Assembly (NCBI GenBank): GCA_902526115.1
Contig: CABZJV010000007.1
Span: 1-45,844, forward strand
Direction of reading: 5' to 3'
DNA: 45,844 nt
Source: an uncultured Pelagibacteraceae bacterium
Lineage (GTDB): Bacteria > Pseudomonadota > Alphaproteobacteria > Pelagibacterales > Pelagibacteraceae
A model generated the notes under the pieces. The model searched no databases, was not told where the DNA came from, and worked only from the letters and a program-made list of their open reading frames with translations. A program made the position numbers and the translations under genes. Below are positions 24,040 to 32,050 of the stretch, in pieces. Numbering within the stretch: position 1 is the first letter of the stretch; each line of letters begins with the position of its first letter.

Positions 24040-24157
24040 TGAAAAAAAAGATATCTAGAATTATTTAAAGCAAAATATTAATTAAAATCCCGTACAGAGC
24101 ACGTATGAATTTGCTTAATTAATAAAAAAAGATTGCTAATGCTTATGAATAAAGAAT

Positions 24158-24187
24158 TGAGAAGGGGCGTTCTGTTGCCAGGTGCCC
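24158..24187 (+). repeat. Direct repeat copy 2 (tgagaaggggcgttctgttgccaggtgccc), att-like
   Basis: 30-nt exact match to 25398-25427. Confidence 0.95.
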
Positions 24188-24257
24188 TTAACTTTGTTTG
24201 ATTATACATAAGTATTTTACCAAAAATACATAAATTTTAAGTACTAGGCCGAATAGA

Positions 24258-24280
24258 GGCCGAACAAAATCGACTCGGCC
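24258..24280. other. Hairpin GGCCGA...TCGGCC followed by a T-run, upstream of the endonuclease-like ORF; possible terminator or structured element
   Basis: 6-bp inverted repeat with 11-nt loop, then aatcctatttttttt. Confidence 0.5.
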
Positions 24281-24311
24281 AATCCTATTTTTTTTGATAA
24301 ATTTTTATTTA

Positions 24312-25352
24312 ATGAGAGGAAAAAACTTTAATAAAGTTAAACCATACGTTTATTGGTTAAAAAATTTGACTACAGGTCAAAAATACTTTGGTGTTAGATG
24401 GAAAAATGCGACGAAGTTAAAAAAAACCCCTATAGATGATTTTGGGAAGATTTATTTTACGAGCTCAAAAAACCTTAAGAAAGAATTTAAAAATAACCCT
24501 GAAAATTTTAGATACAAACTTATTTATACCTTTGATACCCCAGAGGAAGCTAGAGATTATGAAACAAAATTTACCAAGAAAATAGTTAAAGACAAAAGGT
24601 GGATCAATAGAAGTAGTTGGCCAGTCGTAATAAAAAGTCCAGAAGAGCAAAAAAAACATGGAGCTTATATTTCTAAAATCATGAAGGGAAGAATATTCAC
24701 TTCTGACTGGAAAAGAAAAATATCAGATTCAAAAAAAGGATCAAAGAATCCAGCTTTTGGAAAACCAAGTCCAATGTTTGGTAAAAAACGTTCAGATCAA
24801 TTTAAATTAAAAAGTTCTGAAGGCCATAAAGGGCAAAAAGCTTGGAATAAAGGAATTCAATATTCCTTAGTTTCTAGATCTAAAAATTTAAGTTATGAAA
24901 AAAAAAAGCAACTAATAGACAAGCTTAATGGAATTAAAAAGAAACGTATAGTATCTGCTGAAACAAGAAAAAAATTATCTTTGGCATTTAAAGGAATTAA
25001 GTTGTCAAAAGAAAGAAGAGAGAGACTGAAAGGATGGAAGCAGACTGATCAAGCAAAAAATAAAATTTCATTGGCTATTAAATCAAGAATGAAAAACCCT
25101 GAAGTTAGAAAAAAAACTATACAGCATCTTAGAACTGGAGCAAAAAAACGTATTTATAAACCTTTGTCTGAAGAACTTAAAAAAAAATTATCTATTGCAT
25201 TAAAAGGAAAAAAAAGGCCCCCTGAAATAGGTTTAAAAGTTTCAAAGAAACTCAAGGGACGAAAAAGATCAACAGAAACAAAATTAAAAATTGCAAAAAC
25301 CTTAAGAGAACGAAAAAAAAAAATTCTGGCCGAACGTAGGCCGAGTCATTAG
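24312..25352 (+). CDS. GIY-YIG-type homing endonuclease-like protein with C-terminal NUMOD3-like repeats, cassette B
   Basis: N-terminal YVYWLKNLTTGQKYFGVRW...IYFTSSKNLKKEFKNNPENFRYKLIYTFDTPEEARDYETKF resembles the GIY-YIG fold; repeated SKKGSKNPAFGKPSPMFGKKRS / SAETRKKLSLAFKGIKLSKERRERLKG resembles NUMOD3. Confidence 0.75.
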   Translation: MRGKNFNKVKPYVYWLKNLTTGQKYFGVRWKNATKLKKTPIDDFGKIYFTSSKNLKKEFKNNPENFRYKLIYTFDTPEEARDYETKFTKKIVKDKRWINRSSWPVVIKSPEEQKKHGAYISKIMKGRIFTSDWKRKISDSKKGSKNPAFGKPSPMFGKKRSDQFKLKSSEGHKGQKAWNKGIQYSLVSRSKNLSYEKKKQLIDKLNGIKKKRIVSAETRKKLSLAFKGIKLSKERRERLKGWKQTDQAKNKISLAIKSRMKNPEVRKKTIQHLRTGAKKRIYKPLSEELKKKLSIALKGKKRPPEIGLKVSKKLKGRKRSTETKLKIAKTLRERKKKILAERRPSH

Positions 25353-25397
25353 GTTGCATTTCTAAATTTACGTTGATACTACAAACTAATAAACAAA

Positions 25398-25428
25398 TGA
25401 GAAGGGGCGTTCTGTTGCCAGGTGCCCC
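25398..25428. repeat. Direct repeat copy 3; lies in ssrA and is its coding-piece terminal hairpin (minus strand GGGGCACCTGGCAACAGAACGCCCC)
   Basis: Matches copies 1 and 2. Confidence 0.93.
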
Positions 25429-25661
25429 AGACCCCGTTTGCTTAATTAACTAAGTTAATTAGGCAGCAAGTGCGTAACTTTCGTTAGCAATTATAAATTA
25501 GCCCGTCACGGTGGAACAATCCCGAACGAAAGAATAGCCTTTAGACATTCGTCGAATCTAGTTCACCCCCATAAGTTGTAATGGTGGAGGTGGTGGGTAC
25601 TGCCCCCACGTCCGCAATGGTTATTACGAAATTCGTTTATCGTCATAGTTGGAAAACCAAC
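25400..25661 (-). ncRNA. ssrA: Circularly permuted two-piece tmRNA: acceptor piece ~25661-25582, spacer 25581-25571, coding piece 25570-~25400
   Basis: Minus strand: 5' GGGGGTGAACTAGATTCGACG; 3' CACCTCC-A-CCA pairs with GGGGGTG; T-arm GTGGG-GGCAGTA-CCCAC; tag GCT AAC GAA AGT TAC GCA CTT GCT GCC TAA = ANESYALAA* at 25488-25459; outer boundaries approximate. Confidence 0.92.
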
Positions 25662-25667
25662 ATTATT

Positions 25668-25695
25668 AATATAAAAGGAATTACAGCAGATTCAA
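25668..25695 (-). promoter_or_regulatory. Candidate ssrA promoter: TTGAAT - 16 nt - TATATT
   Basis: -35 at 25695-25690, -10 at 25673-25668 on the minus strand, just upstream of the acceptor piece. Confidence 0.5.
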
Positions 25696-25703
25696 TAACA
25701 ATC

Positions 25704-26651
25704 ATGAAACTTACTAAAGAACAAGAAGAAGAAATTAGAAATCAACAATCTCAAAGCAATCTAACTAAAAGAGTTACTGCACCAGAGCTTGAAAGTATTC
25801 TTTACGAGGCAATTCCTGCTTTAGATCATGGTTTTGTCAGGGTTGTTGATTACATGGGAGACGATACATCTATTGTTCAATCTGCAAGAGTTTCTTATGG
25901 AAAAGGTACTAAACAAGTTTCAACTGATAAAGGTTTAATTAAATACTTGATGAGGCATTGGCATAGCACCCCATTTGAGATGTGTGAAATAAAATACCAT
26001 ATAAAATTACCAATATTTATTGCTCGACAATGGATTAGACATAGAACTGCTAATGTTAACGAATATTCAGCAAGATATTCTATTCTAGATAAAGAATTTT
26101 ATTTACCTACTCAAGAAAACTTAGCAGCTCAATCTACTAGTAATAGACAAGGAAGAGGAGATGTATTGAAAGGTAAACAAGCTAAGGAAGTTTTAGAACT
26201 TTTAAAAAGTGATGCTGAGAGAACTTATGACAATTATGAAACAATGCTTAACGAAAGGTTTGATGGCTCAACTATAGACGAAAATAAAAAAGGTCTAGCA
26301 AGAGAACTTGCAAGAATGAATTTGACTTTAAACACTTATACCCAATGGTACTGGAAGACTGATCTTTTAAATTTAATGAATTTTTTAAGATTAAGGGCTG
26401 ATAGCCACGCACAGTATGAAATAAGAGTTTTCGCAGATATAATGTTAGATACAGTTAAAAAATGGGTTCCCATAACTTATGAAGCTTTTATGGATTATAG
26501 AGTTGGAGGTACAGAAGTTTCTGCAAAAGGAAAACTAATTATTCAAAAACTTATGAAAGGTGAAAATGTTGATATCGACAGCTCAGGTTTATCAAAAAGA
26601 GAATGGAATGAGTTAATGATTGCTTTTGATCTTAAAGATAAGTTGATTTAA
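25704..26651 (+). CDS. thyX: FAD-dependent thymidylate synthase ThyX
   Basis: [20 protein letters not shown] ThyX motif; start moved to 25704 because 25581-25703 overlaps ssrA and its promoter. Confidence 0.94.
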   Translation: MKLTKEQEEEIRNQQSQSNLTKRVTAPELESILYEAIPALDHGFVRVVDYMGDDTSIVQSARVSYGKGTKQVSTDKGLIKYLMRHWHSTPFEMCEIKYHIKLPIFIARQWIRHRTANVNEYSARYSILDKEFYLPTQENLAAQSTSNRQGRGDVLKGKQAKEVLELLKSDAERTYDNYETMLNERFDGSTIDENKKGLARELARMNLTLNTYTQWYWKTDLLNLMNFLRLRADSHAQYEIRVFADIMLDTVKKWVPITYEAFMDYRVGGTEVSAKGKLIIQKLMKGENVDIDSSGLSKREWNELMIAFDLKDKLI

Positions 26652-27456
26652 TTTTATCAGCAAAATCTAAATATATTTTTGAAATTTCATGATTTGGGTT
26701 TATTTCTACTAATGGCTTTCCATCATCTGAAGTTTTGCCTATTTCTGGATTAATTGGTATCTCACCTAAAAATTCTTTTTGAAATTCCTCTGCAGTTCTT
26801 TTTACACCTCCCTCACCGAAAATTTTGTATTTTTTTCCATCATCTCCAATAAAAAAACTCATATTATCTACTAATCCTAAAATTTTTACTCCAAGTTTAT
26901 CAAACATTTTAATTCCTCTTTTTACGTCTAAAAGAGCAACTTCTTGTGGAGTGGAAACAATTATTGCGCCATCCATTTTTATTTCTTGAGAAAAAGTAAG
27001 TTGCGTATCTCCAGTCCCTGGAGGCATATCAACAATTATAAAATCTAAATCTTTCCAATTAACTTTCTGAGTAAAAGTTTTAATTGCACTTGTGACCATT
27101 GGGCCACGCCAAATCATAGGCGTTTGTTGGTCAGCCAAGAAACCAATTGACATACATTGAATATCATATTTAACGATCGGATCTAATTTTTGACCATCAC
27201 TTCTAGGCTTCTCATTAATATTAAACATTTTTGGAATTGAAGGGCCATAAATATCTGCATCTAACAACCCAACTTTGCAACCAACTTTTTTTAAGGCTAA
27301 AGCAAGATTCGAAGCAAATGTTGATTTTCCAACTCCACCCTTTGCGCTAGAAATGGCTATTGTAAATTTTGTTCCTAAAATAGGATTTTTGGTGAATTTC
27401 TTTGGTTCAAGCTTCCTTTTCATTGCGTCACTAAGTTCTGGCTTTTTATATGTCAT
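26632..27456 (-). CDS. mrp: Mrp/ApbC (NBP35-type) Fe-S carrier P-loop ATPase
   Basis: [44 protein letters not shown]; start at MTYKKPE (27456) or MPKYIV (27507), not 27633. Confidence 0.92.
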   Translation of the reverse strand: MTYKKPELSDAMKRKLEPKKFTKNPILGTKFTIAISSAKGGVGKSTFASNLALALKKVGCKVGLLDADIYGPSIPKMFNINEKPRSDGQKLDPIVKYDIQCMSIGFLADQQTPMIWRGPMVTSAIKTFTQKVNWKDLDFIIVDMPPGTGDTQLTFSQEIKMDGAIIVSTPQEVALLDVKRGIKMFDKLGVKILGLVDNMSFFIGDDGKKYKIFGEGGVKRTAEEFQKEFLGEIPINPEIGKTSDDGKPLVEINPNHEISKIYLDFADKIKSTYL

Positions 27457-27507
27457 CAATTCATCATTACTTGTTTTTTGCAATAAAGACACTATATACT
27501 TTGGCAT

Positions 27508-28611
27508 ATGTCGGATGATTTCAGAGGTAGGGGTGGAAGCCCATGGGGATCTCCTCCTGGAGGAGGAAGCAACAATGGATCTGGAAGAGGTCCAAAACCA
27601 CCAAACATTGATGAAATTATAAAAGAAATTCAAGATAAAATTAAAAAATTTTTACCTGGGGGCAAATCATCAGGTGGTAAATCAATTGGTTTGATATTGT
27701 TAGTTTTAGCTTTTGTTTGGTTGGCAAGCGGACTTTACAGAGTTTTACCTGACGAACAGGGTGTTGTGTTAAGATTTGGTAAGTTTATTAAAACTACTCA
27801 ACCAGGATTAAATTATCATATACCCTTTCCTGTAGAAAACGTGCTTACACCTAAAGTTACAAAAGTTAATAGAATAGATATTGGTTTTAGATCTGAGAGA
27901 GATAGTGGTTTTTCAACTGGTGGCGGTGTTGCAGATGTTCCTCAAGAGAGTTTAATGTTAACAGGGGATGAAAACATTGTGAACATAGATTTTTCTGTAT
28001 TTTGGGTAATTAAAGATGCAGGAAATTTTTTATTTAAAATCCAAGACCCTGAGGGAACCGTTAAAGCTGCAGCAGAAACAGCTATGAGAGAGGTTATTGC
28101 AAAAAGTAATATTCAACCAATCTTAACTGAGGGTAGATCTAAAATTGAGGTTGAAACCCAAGAAATTATACAGACTATTTTAGATGATTATGAAAGTGGA
28201 ATTCAAATTACACAGGTACAAACCCAAAAAGCAGATCCCCCAGATCAAGTTATTGATGCATTCAGAGATGTACAGGCTGCTCGAGCAGATATGGAAAGAT
28301 CTAAAAATGAAGCTGAAGCTTATGCTAATGATGTGATCCCAAGAGCTCGAGGGGAAGGCCAAAAAATCTTACAAGCTGCTGAAGCATATAAAAAAGAAGT
28401 TGTAGCAAAAGCAGAGGGTGAAGCTAGTAGATTTTTAGCGATTTATAATGAATACAGAAATGCAAAAGTAGTTACTCAGGAAAGAATGTACTTAGAGACT
28501 ATGGAAAAAGTTTTAGCAGATATCGATAAAGTAATTATTGAAAAAAACGCAGGATCAGGTGTAGTACCTTACTTACCACTTCCTGAATTAAAAAAGAAAG
28601 CGACTAATTAA
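27508..28611 (+). CDS. hflK: FtsH protease activity modulator HflK
   Basis: Gly-rich N-terminus, single TM, SPFH/band 7 domain; paired with hflC. Confidence 0.95.
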   Translation: MSDDFRGRGGSPWGSPPGGGSNNGSGRGPKPPNIDEIIKEIQDKIKKFLPGGKSSGGKSIGLILLVLAFVWLASGLYRVLPDEQGVVLRFGKFIKTTQPGLNYHIPFPVENVLTPKVTKVNRIDIGFRSERDSGFSTGGGVADVPQESLMLTGDENIVNIDFSVFWVIKDAGNFLFKIQDPEGTVKAAAETAMREVIAKSNIQPILTEGRSKIEVETQEIIQTILDDYESGIQITQVQTQKADPPDQVIDAFRDVQAARADMERSKNEAEAYANDVIPRARGEGQKILQAAEAYKKEVVAKAEGEASRFLAIYNEYRNAKVVTQERMYLETMEKVLADIDKVIIEKNAGSGVVPYLPLPELKKKATN

Positions 28612-29484
28612 ATGAAAGCTGGAAAATTTATTGGTGGAATAATTGTTGCAATAGGAGTTCTGGCTTTCTTATCAGTGATAATCGTTAAGGAAGTTAATCA
28701 GGCCATCATTCTTCAATTTGGTGATCCAAAAAGAATAATTACCAAACCTGGTTTGAATTTCAAAATTCCATTTATTCAAAACGTAGTTTACCTTGATAAG
28801 AGAATATTAAACTTGGATACACCTCCAGAGGAGGTTATTGCCTCTGATCAAAAACGTTTAATAGTAGATGCTTTTGCCAGATTTAAGATCGTTGACCCAT
28901 TAAAATTTTATATTTCGGTTGGAGATGAAAGAGTTGCAAGATCAAGATTGTCTACCATTATAAATTCAAGAATAAGAAATGTTTTAGGTCAGGAAGAATT
29001 GCAAACTTTACTTTCTCAAGATAGATCAAAACAAATGGCATTGATAAAAGAAGGTGTAAACAATGAAGCACAAAATTTTGGAATAACGATTGTTGATGTA
29101 AGAATTAAAAGAGCTGACCTTCCACAGGCTAACAGTGATGCAATTTATCGAAGAATGCAGACAGAACGGGAAAGAGAAGCAAAAGAATTTAGAGCAAAAG
29201 GAGCAGAGATGGCAGTTACCATTACTTCAACTGCAGACAAAGAGGTTACAGTTATTTTAGCAGAGTCGCAAAAACAGTCAGAGATTATGAAAGGGGAAGG
29301 TGATGGTTTGAGAAATAAAATCTTTGCTGATGCCTTTGGTCAAGATCCAGAATTTTTTGCATTTTATAGAGCAATGCAGGCTTATGAAAAAGCGTTAATT
29401 GGGGGAGAAACTTCTTTGATTTTATCTCCTGATAGTGAATTCTTCAAATTTTTTGGAAATATAAAACCTGAAATTCAACAATAA
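28612..29484 (+). CDS. hflC: Protease modulator HflC
   Basis: SPFH domain, EVNQAIILQFGDPKRIITKPGLNFKIPFIQNV. Confidence 0.94.
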   Translation: MKAGKFIGGIIVAIGVLAFLSVIIVKEVNQAIILQFGDPKRIITKPGLNFKIPFIQNVVYLDKRILNLDTPPEEVIASDQKRLIVDAFARFKIVDPLKFYISVGDERVARSRLSTIINSRIRNVLGQEELQTLLSQDRSKQMALIKEGVNNEAQNFGITIVDVRIKRADLPQANSDAIYRRMQTEREREAKEFRAKGAEMAVTITSTADKEVTVILAESQKQSEIMKGEGDGLRNKIFADAFGQDPEFFAFYRAMQAYEKALIGGETSLILSPDSEFFKFFGNIKPEIQQ

Positions 29485-29491
29485 TCTTTAA

Positions 29492-29677
29492 ATGAATGAG
29501 CTAGTCATAGCTTTTGGTTTATTCTTATTCATTGAGGGAATTTTGTATGCCATATTTCCATCAAAAATGAAAAATATGTTAAAAAAATTAGAACTTGTAA
29601 AAGATAGTCAGTTGAGATCAGGAGGGCTTATCTCTGCAATTATCGGATTTATAATTATTTATTATATAAAAAGTTAA
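29492..29677 (+). CDS. Small YjeT/DUF2065-like membrane protein
   Basis: 61 aa, two TM segments, EGILYAIFPSKMKNMLKKL; typical hflC neighbour. Confidence 0.75.
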   Translation: MNELVIAFGLFLFIEGILYAIFPSKMKNMLKKLELVKDSQLRSGGLISAIIGFIIIYYIKS

Positions 29678-29678
29678 A

Positions 29679-31088
29679 ATGGAAAAATTCAAAATTATCT
29701 TTATAACTTTAATTTTATCATTGAGTTCTTTAACTCAATCTTATTCCAAACCCGTTCCAGAGTCGTTTGCAGATCTTGCTGAAAAATTGATGCCATCCGT
29801 TGTAAATATTTCGACCTCAACAACAGTTGTTACTAAATCTAATCCACTTCCATTTCAATTTCCTCCAGGATCACCGTTTGGAGATATGTTTAAAGAGTTT
29901 GGTGACCCTCAAGAAAGAAAATCATCCGCATTAGGTTCAGGGTTTATAATTGATGAAAAAGGAATTGTTATAACCAACAATCACGTAATTCAAGATGCGG
30001 ACGACATAATCGTAAGAGTAAATGGCGATCAAGAGTTTAAGGCAAAAGTTTTAGGAGCAGATCCATTAATGGATATAGCTGTTTTGCAACTAGAAACTAA
30101 TGAAAAGTTTATACCAGTTGCTTTTGGTGATTCTGATAAAGCTAGAATTGGCGATTGGGTGATTGCTATTGGAAATCCATTTGGCTTAGGAGGAACCGTC
30201 ACAGCAGGGATAATCTCAGCAAGAAATAGATCAATTGGATTGTCTAGGTATGAAGATTTTATTCAAACAGATGCCTCTATTAATTCTGGAAATTCTGGTG
30301 GACCTTTATTTGATATGGAGGGAAATGTTATCGGAATTAATACTGCTATTTTAGGTCGAAATGGTTCAATTGGTATTGGATTTTCAATTCCATCAAACAG
30401 TGCACAAATTGTAATTGATCAATTAATCGAATTTGGAGAAACAAAAAGAGGATGGCTTGGAGTAAGAATACAAGATGTGACTAAAGAAATTGCAGAAGTT
30501 GAAAAATTAGATAAACCAAGAGGCGCTCTAGTTGCAAGTGTTGCAGAAAATAGTCCTTCAGAAAAAGCAGGAATAAAAGCTGGGGATATTATTTTAGAAT
30601 TTAATGGTCAAAGAATTAATCAAATGAAAGAACTGCCAGCAATTGTTGCCAGAACACAAGTTGGCAAAAATGTAGAAGTAAAAATTTGGAGAGAAAAAAA
30701 AGAAATCATTAAAAATGTTCTTTTAGGAAGACTGGAGACATCAGAAGACTTTAAAGTAAGCGAAAAACAAAAACCAAAAGATAGAATAAATCAGATTGAG
30801 GATTTAAAAATAACTGTAAGAACTTTAAATAAACAGGATATCAAAAATCGTAAATTACCAAATCAAACCTCTGGGCTTGTCATAACTGGAATTCAAAATA
30901 ATAGTCCTTTAGCTGGTTCAGTTCAGGTGAATAGTATTATTGTTGAAGCTCAAAAAGAAAGAATTAAAACTGTTGATGATTTAAAAAAAATAACGAAGCA
31001 AGTTTTAAATTCAAATCAAAAAACAATATTGCTCGCAATTTATAATAATCAAAATCAGAGAAGATATATTGGAATTAAGTTAGATTAA
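29679..31088 (+). CDS. Periplasmic Do/DegP-family serine protease with PDZ domains
   Basis: Signal peptide, TNNHVI, DIAVLQ, NSGNSGGPLF catalytic motif, PDZ. Confidence 0.95.
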   Translation: MEKFKIIFITLILSLSSLTQSYSKPVPESFADLAEKLMPSVVNISTSTTVVTKSNPLPFQFPPGSPFGDMFKEFGDPQERKSSALGSGFIIDEKGIVITNNHVIQDADDIIVRVNGDQEFKAKVLGADPLMDIAVLQLETNEKFIPVAFGDSDKARIGDWVIAIGNPFGLGGTVTAGIISARNRSIGLSRYEDFIQTDASINSGNSGGPLFDMEGNVIGINTAILGRNGSIGIGFSIPSNSAQIVIDQLIEFGETKRGWLGVRIQDVTKEIAEVEKLDKPRGALVASVAENSPSEKAGIKAGDIILEFNGQRINQMKELPAIVARTQVGKNVEVKIWREKKEIIKNVLLGRLETSEDFKVSEKQKPKDRINQIEDLKITVRTLNKQDIKNRKLPNQTSGLVITGIQNNSPLAGSVQVNSIIVEAQKERIKTVDDLKKITKQVLNSNQKTILLAIYNNQNQRRYIGIKLD

Positions 31089-31090
31089 TC

Positions 31091-31999
31091 ATGGATTTTA
31101 AATCCAAGATTATATTAATTTCAGGACCAACTGCTTCAGGAAAATCAAGTTTTGCTATTAAACTAGCAAAAAAAATTAATGGAGAAATTATAAATGCTGA
31201 CAGCATGCAAGTTTACAAGCAATTAAAAATTCTTTCTGCAAGACCAGATCCAAAAAAATACAAAAAAATAAGACATCATTTATATGGCTTTCAGGATGTA
31301 ACGAAAAATTTTTCAACTGGAAATTGGTTGAAATTAGTATTTAAAAAAATTGAAGAAATTAAAAAAAGAAAAAAAACTCCAATCCTTGTAGGAGGAACTG
31401 GATTATATTTTAAGGCATTAACTGATGGACTTGTAAAAATTCCAAATATACCGATAAAGATAAGAAATCAAATAAGAGCTCAACAATTAAAGATCGGTCA
31501 AAATAGGTTCTTTAAAAAACTTTTAAAAATCGATCCAGTCTCTAAAAATAAAATTAATCCAACAGATACCCATAGGTCTATAAGAGCCTATGAAGTAAAA
31601 ACATATACTCAAAAATCAATTCATGAGTGGTATAAAAATACAAAATCAAATTTTAAACAAAGTGATTTTTTTAAAATTTACATTGATTTCCCTCGTACAG
31701 AGTTAATTGAGAAGATTAATGTTAGATCCAAGGAAATTGTTGAAAATGGGGCTATCAAAGAAGTAAAAAATTTTTTAAAATTAAAGGTGCGAAAAGACAA
31801 AAGTGTTAATAAAGCGATTGGCATCAATGAAATTAGACAATACTTAAATAATAAAAAGGAATTGGAAGAAATTATTGAAAATATATCAATAAAAACTAGA
31901 CAATACGCTAAAAGGCAAAGTACTTGGGCAAGAGGCAATATGAATTCTTGGTTCAAATTGAAACCGGGTGAGTTAAATAATTTTTTAAAAAAAATTTAA
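31091..31999 (+). CDS. miaA: tRNA dimethylallyltransferase
   Basis: SGPTASGKSSFAIKLA, NADSMQVYK, VGGTGLYFKAL. Confidence 0.95.
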   Translation: MDFKSKIILISGPTASGKSSFAIKLAKKINGEIINADSMQVYKQLKILSARPDPKKYKKIRHHLYGFQDVTKNFSTGNWLKLVFKKIEEIKKRKKTPILVGGTGLYFKALTDGLVKIPNIPIKIRNQIRAQQLKIGQNRFFKKLLKIDPVSKNKINPTDTHRSIRAYEVKTYTQKSIHEWYKNTKSNFKQSDFFKIYIDFPRTELIEKINVRSKEIVENGAIKEVKNFLKLKVRKDKSVNKAIGINEIRQYLNNKKELEEIIENISIKTRQYAKRQSTWARGNMNSWFKLKPGELNNFLKKI

Positions 32000-32015
32000 A
32001 TATCTTAATCAAAAC

Positions 32016-32045
32016 TTGACCAATCAGCACAACTTCAGCTAGATT
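32016..32045 (+). promoter_or_regulatory. Candidate promoter for ilvBHC: TTGACC - 18 nt - TAGATT
   Basis: Only sigma70-like pair in the 51-bp miaA-ilvB gap. Confidence 0.35.
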
Positions 32046-32050
32046 GCGAA

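Noticed and set aside
24465-24659. Antisense ORF in the endonuclease-like gene
   Set aside because: Short, no motif, sense frame is a better coding candidate.
24188-25403. Group I intron in ssrA
   Set aside because: No recognisable intron core was seen, and the tmRNA coding sequence is uninterrupted with the cassette outside the mature piece.
23277-25428. CRISPR array
   Set aside because: Only three repeat copies, spaced 887 and 1240 bp apart with ORFs between; the repeat is explained by ssrA.
27275-27622. 115-aa plus-strand ORF over mrp/hflK
   Set aside because: Antisense to the mrp P-loop region and out of frame with hflK; no motif.
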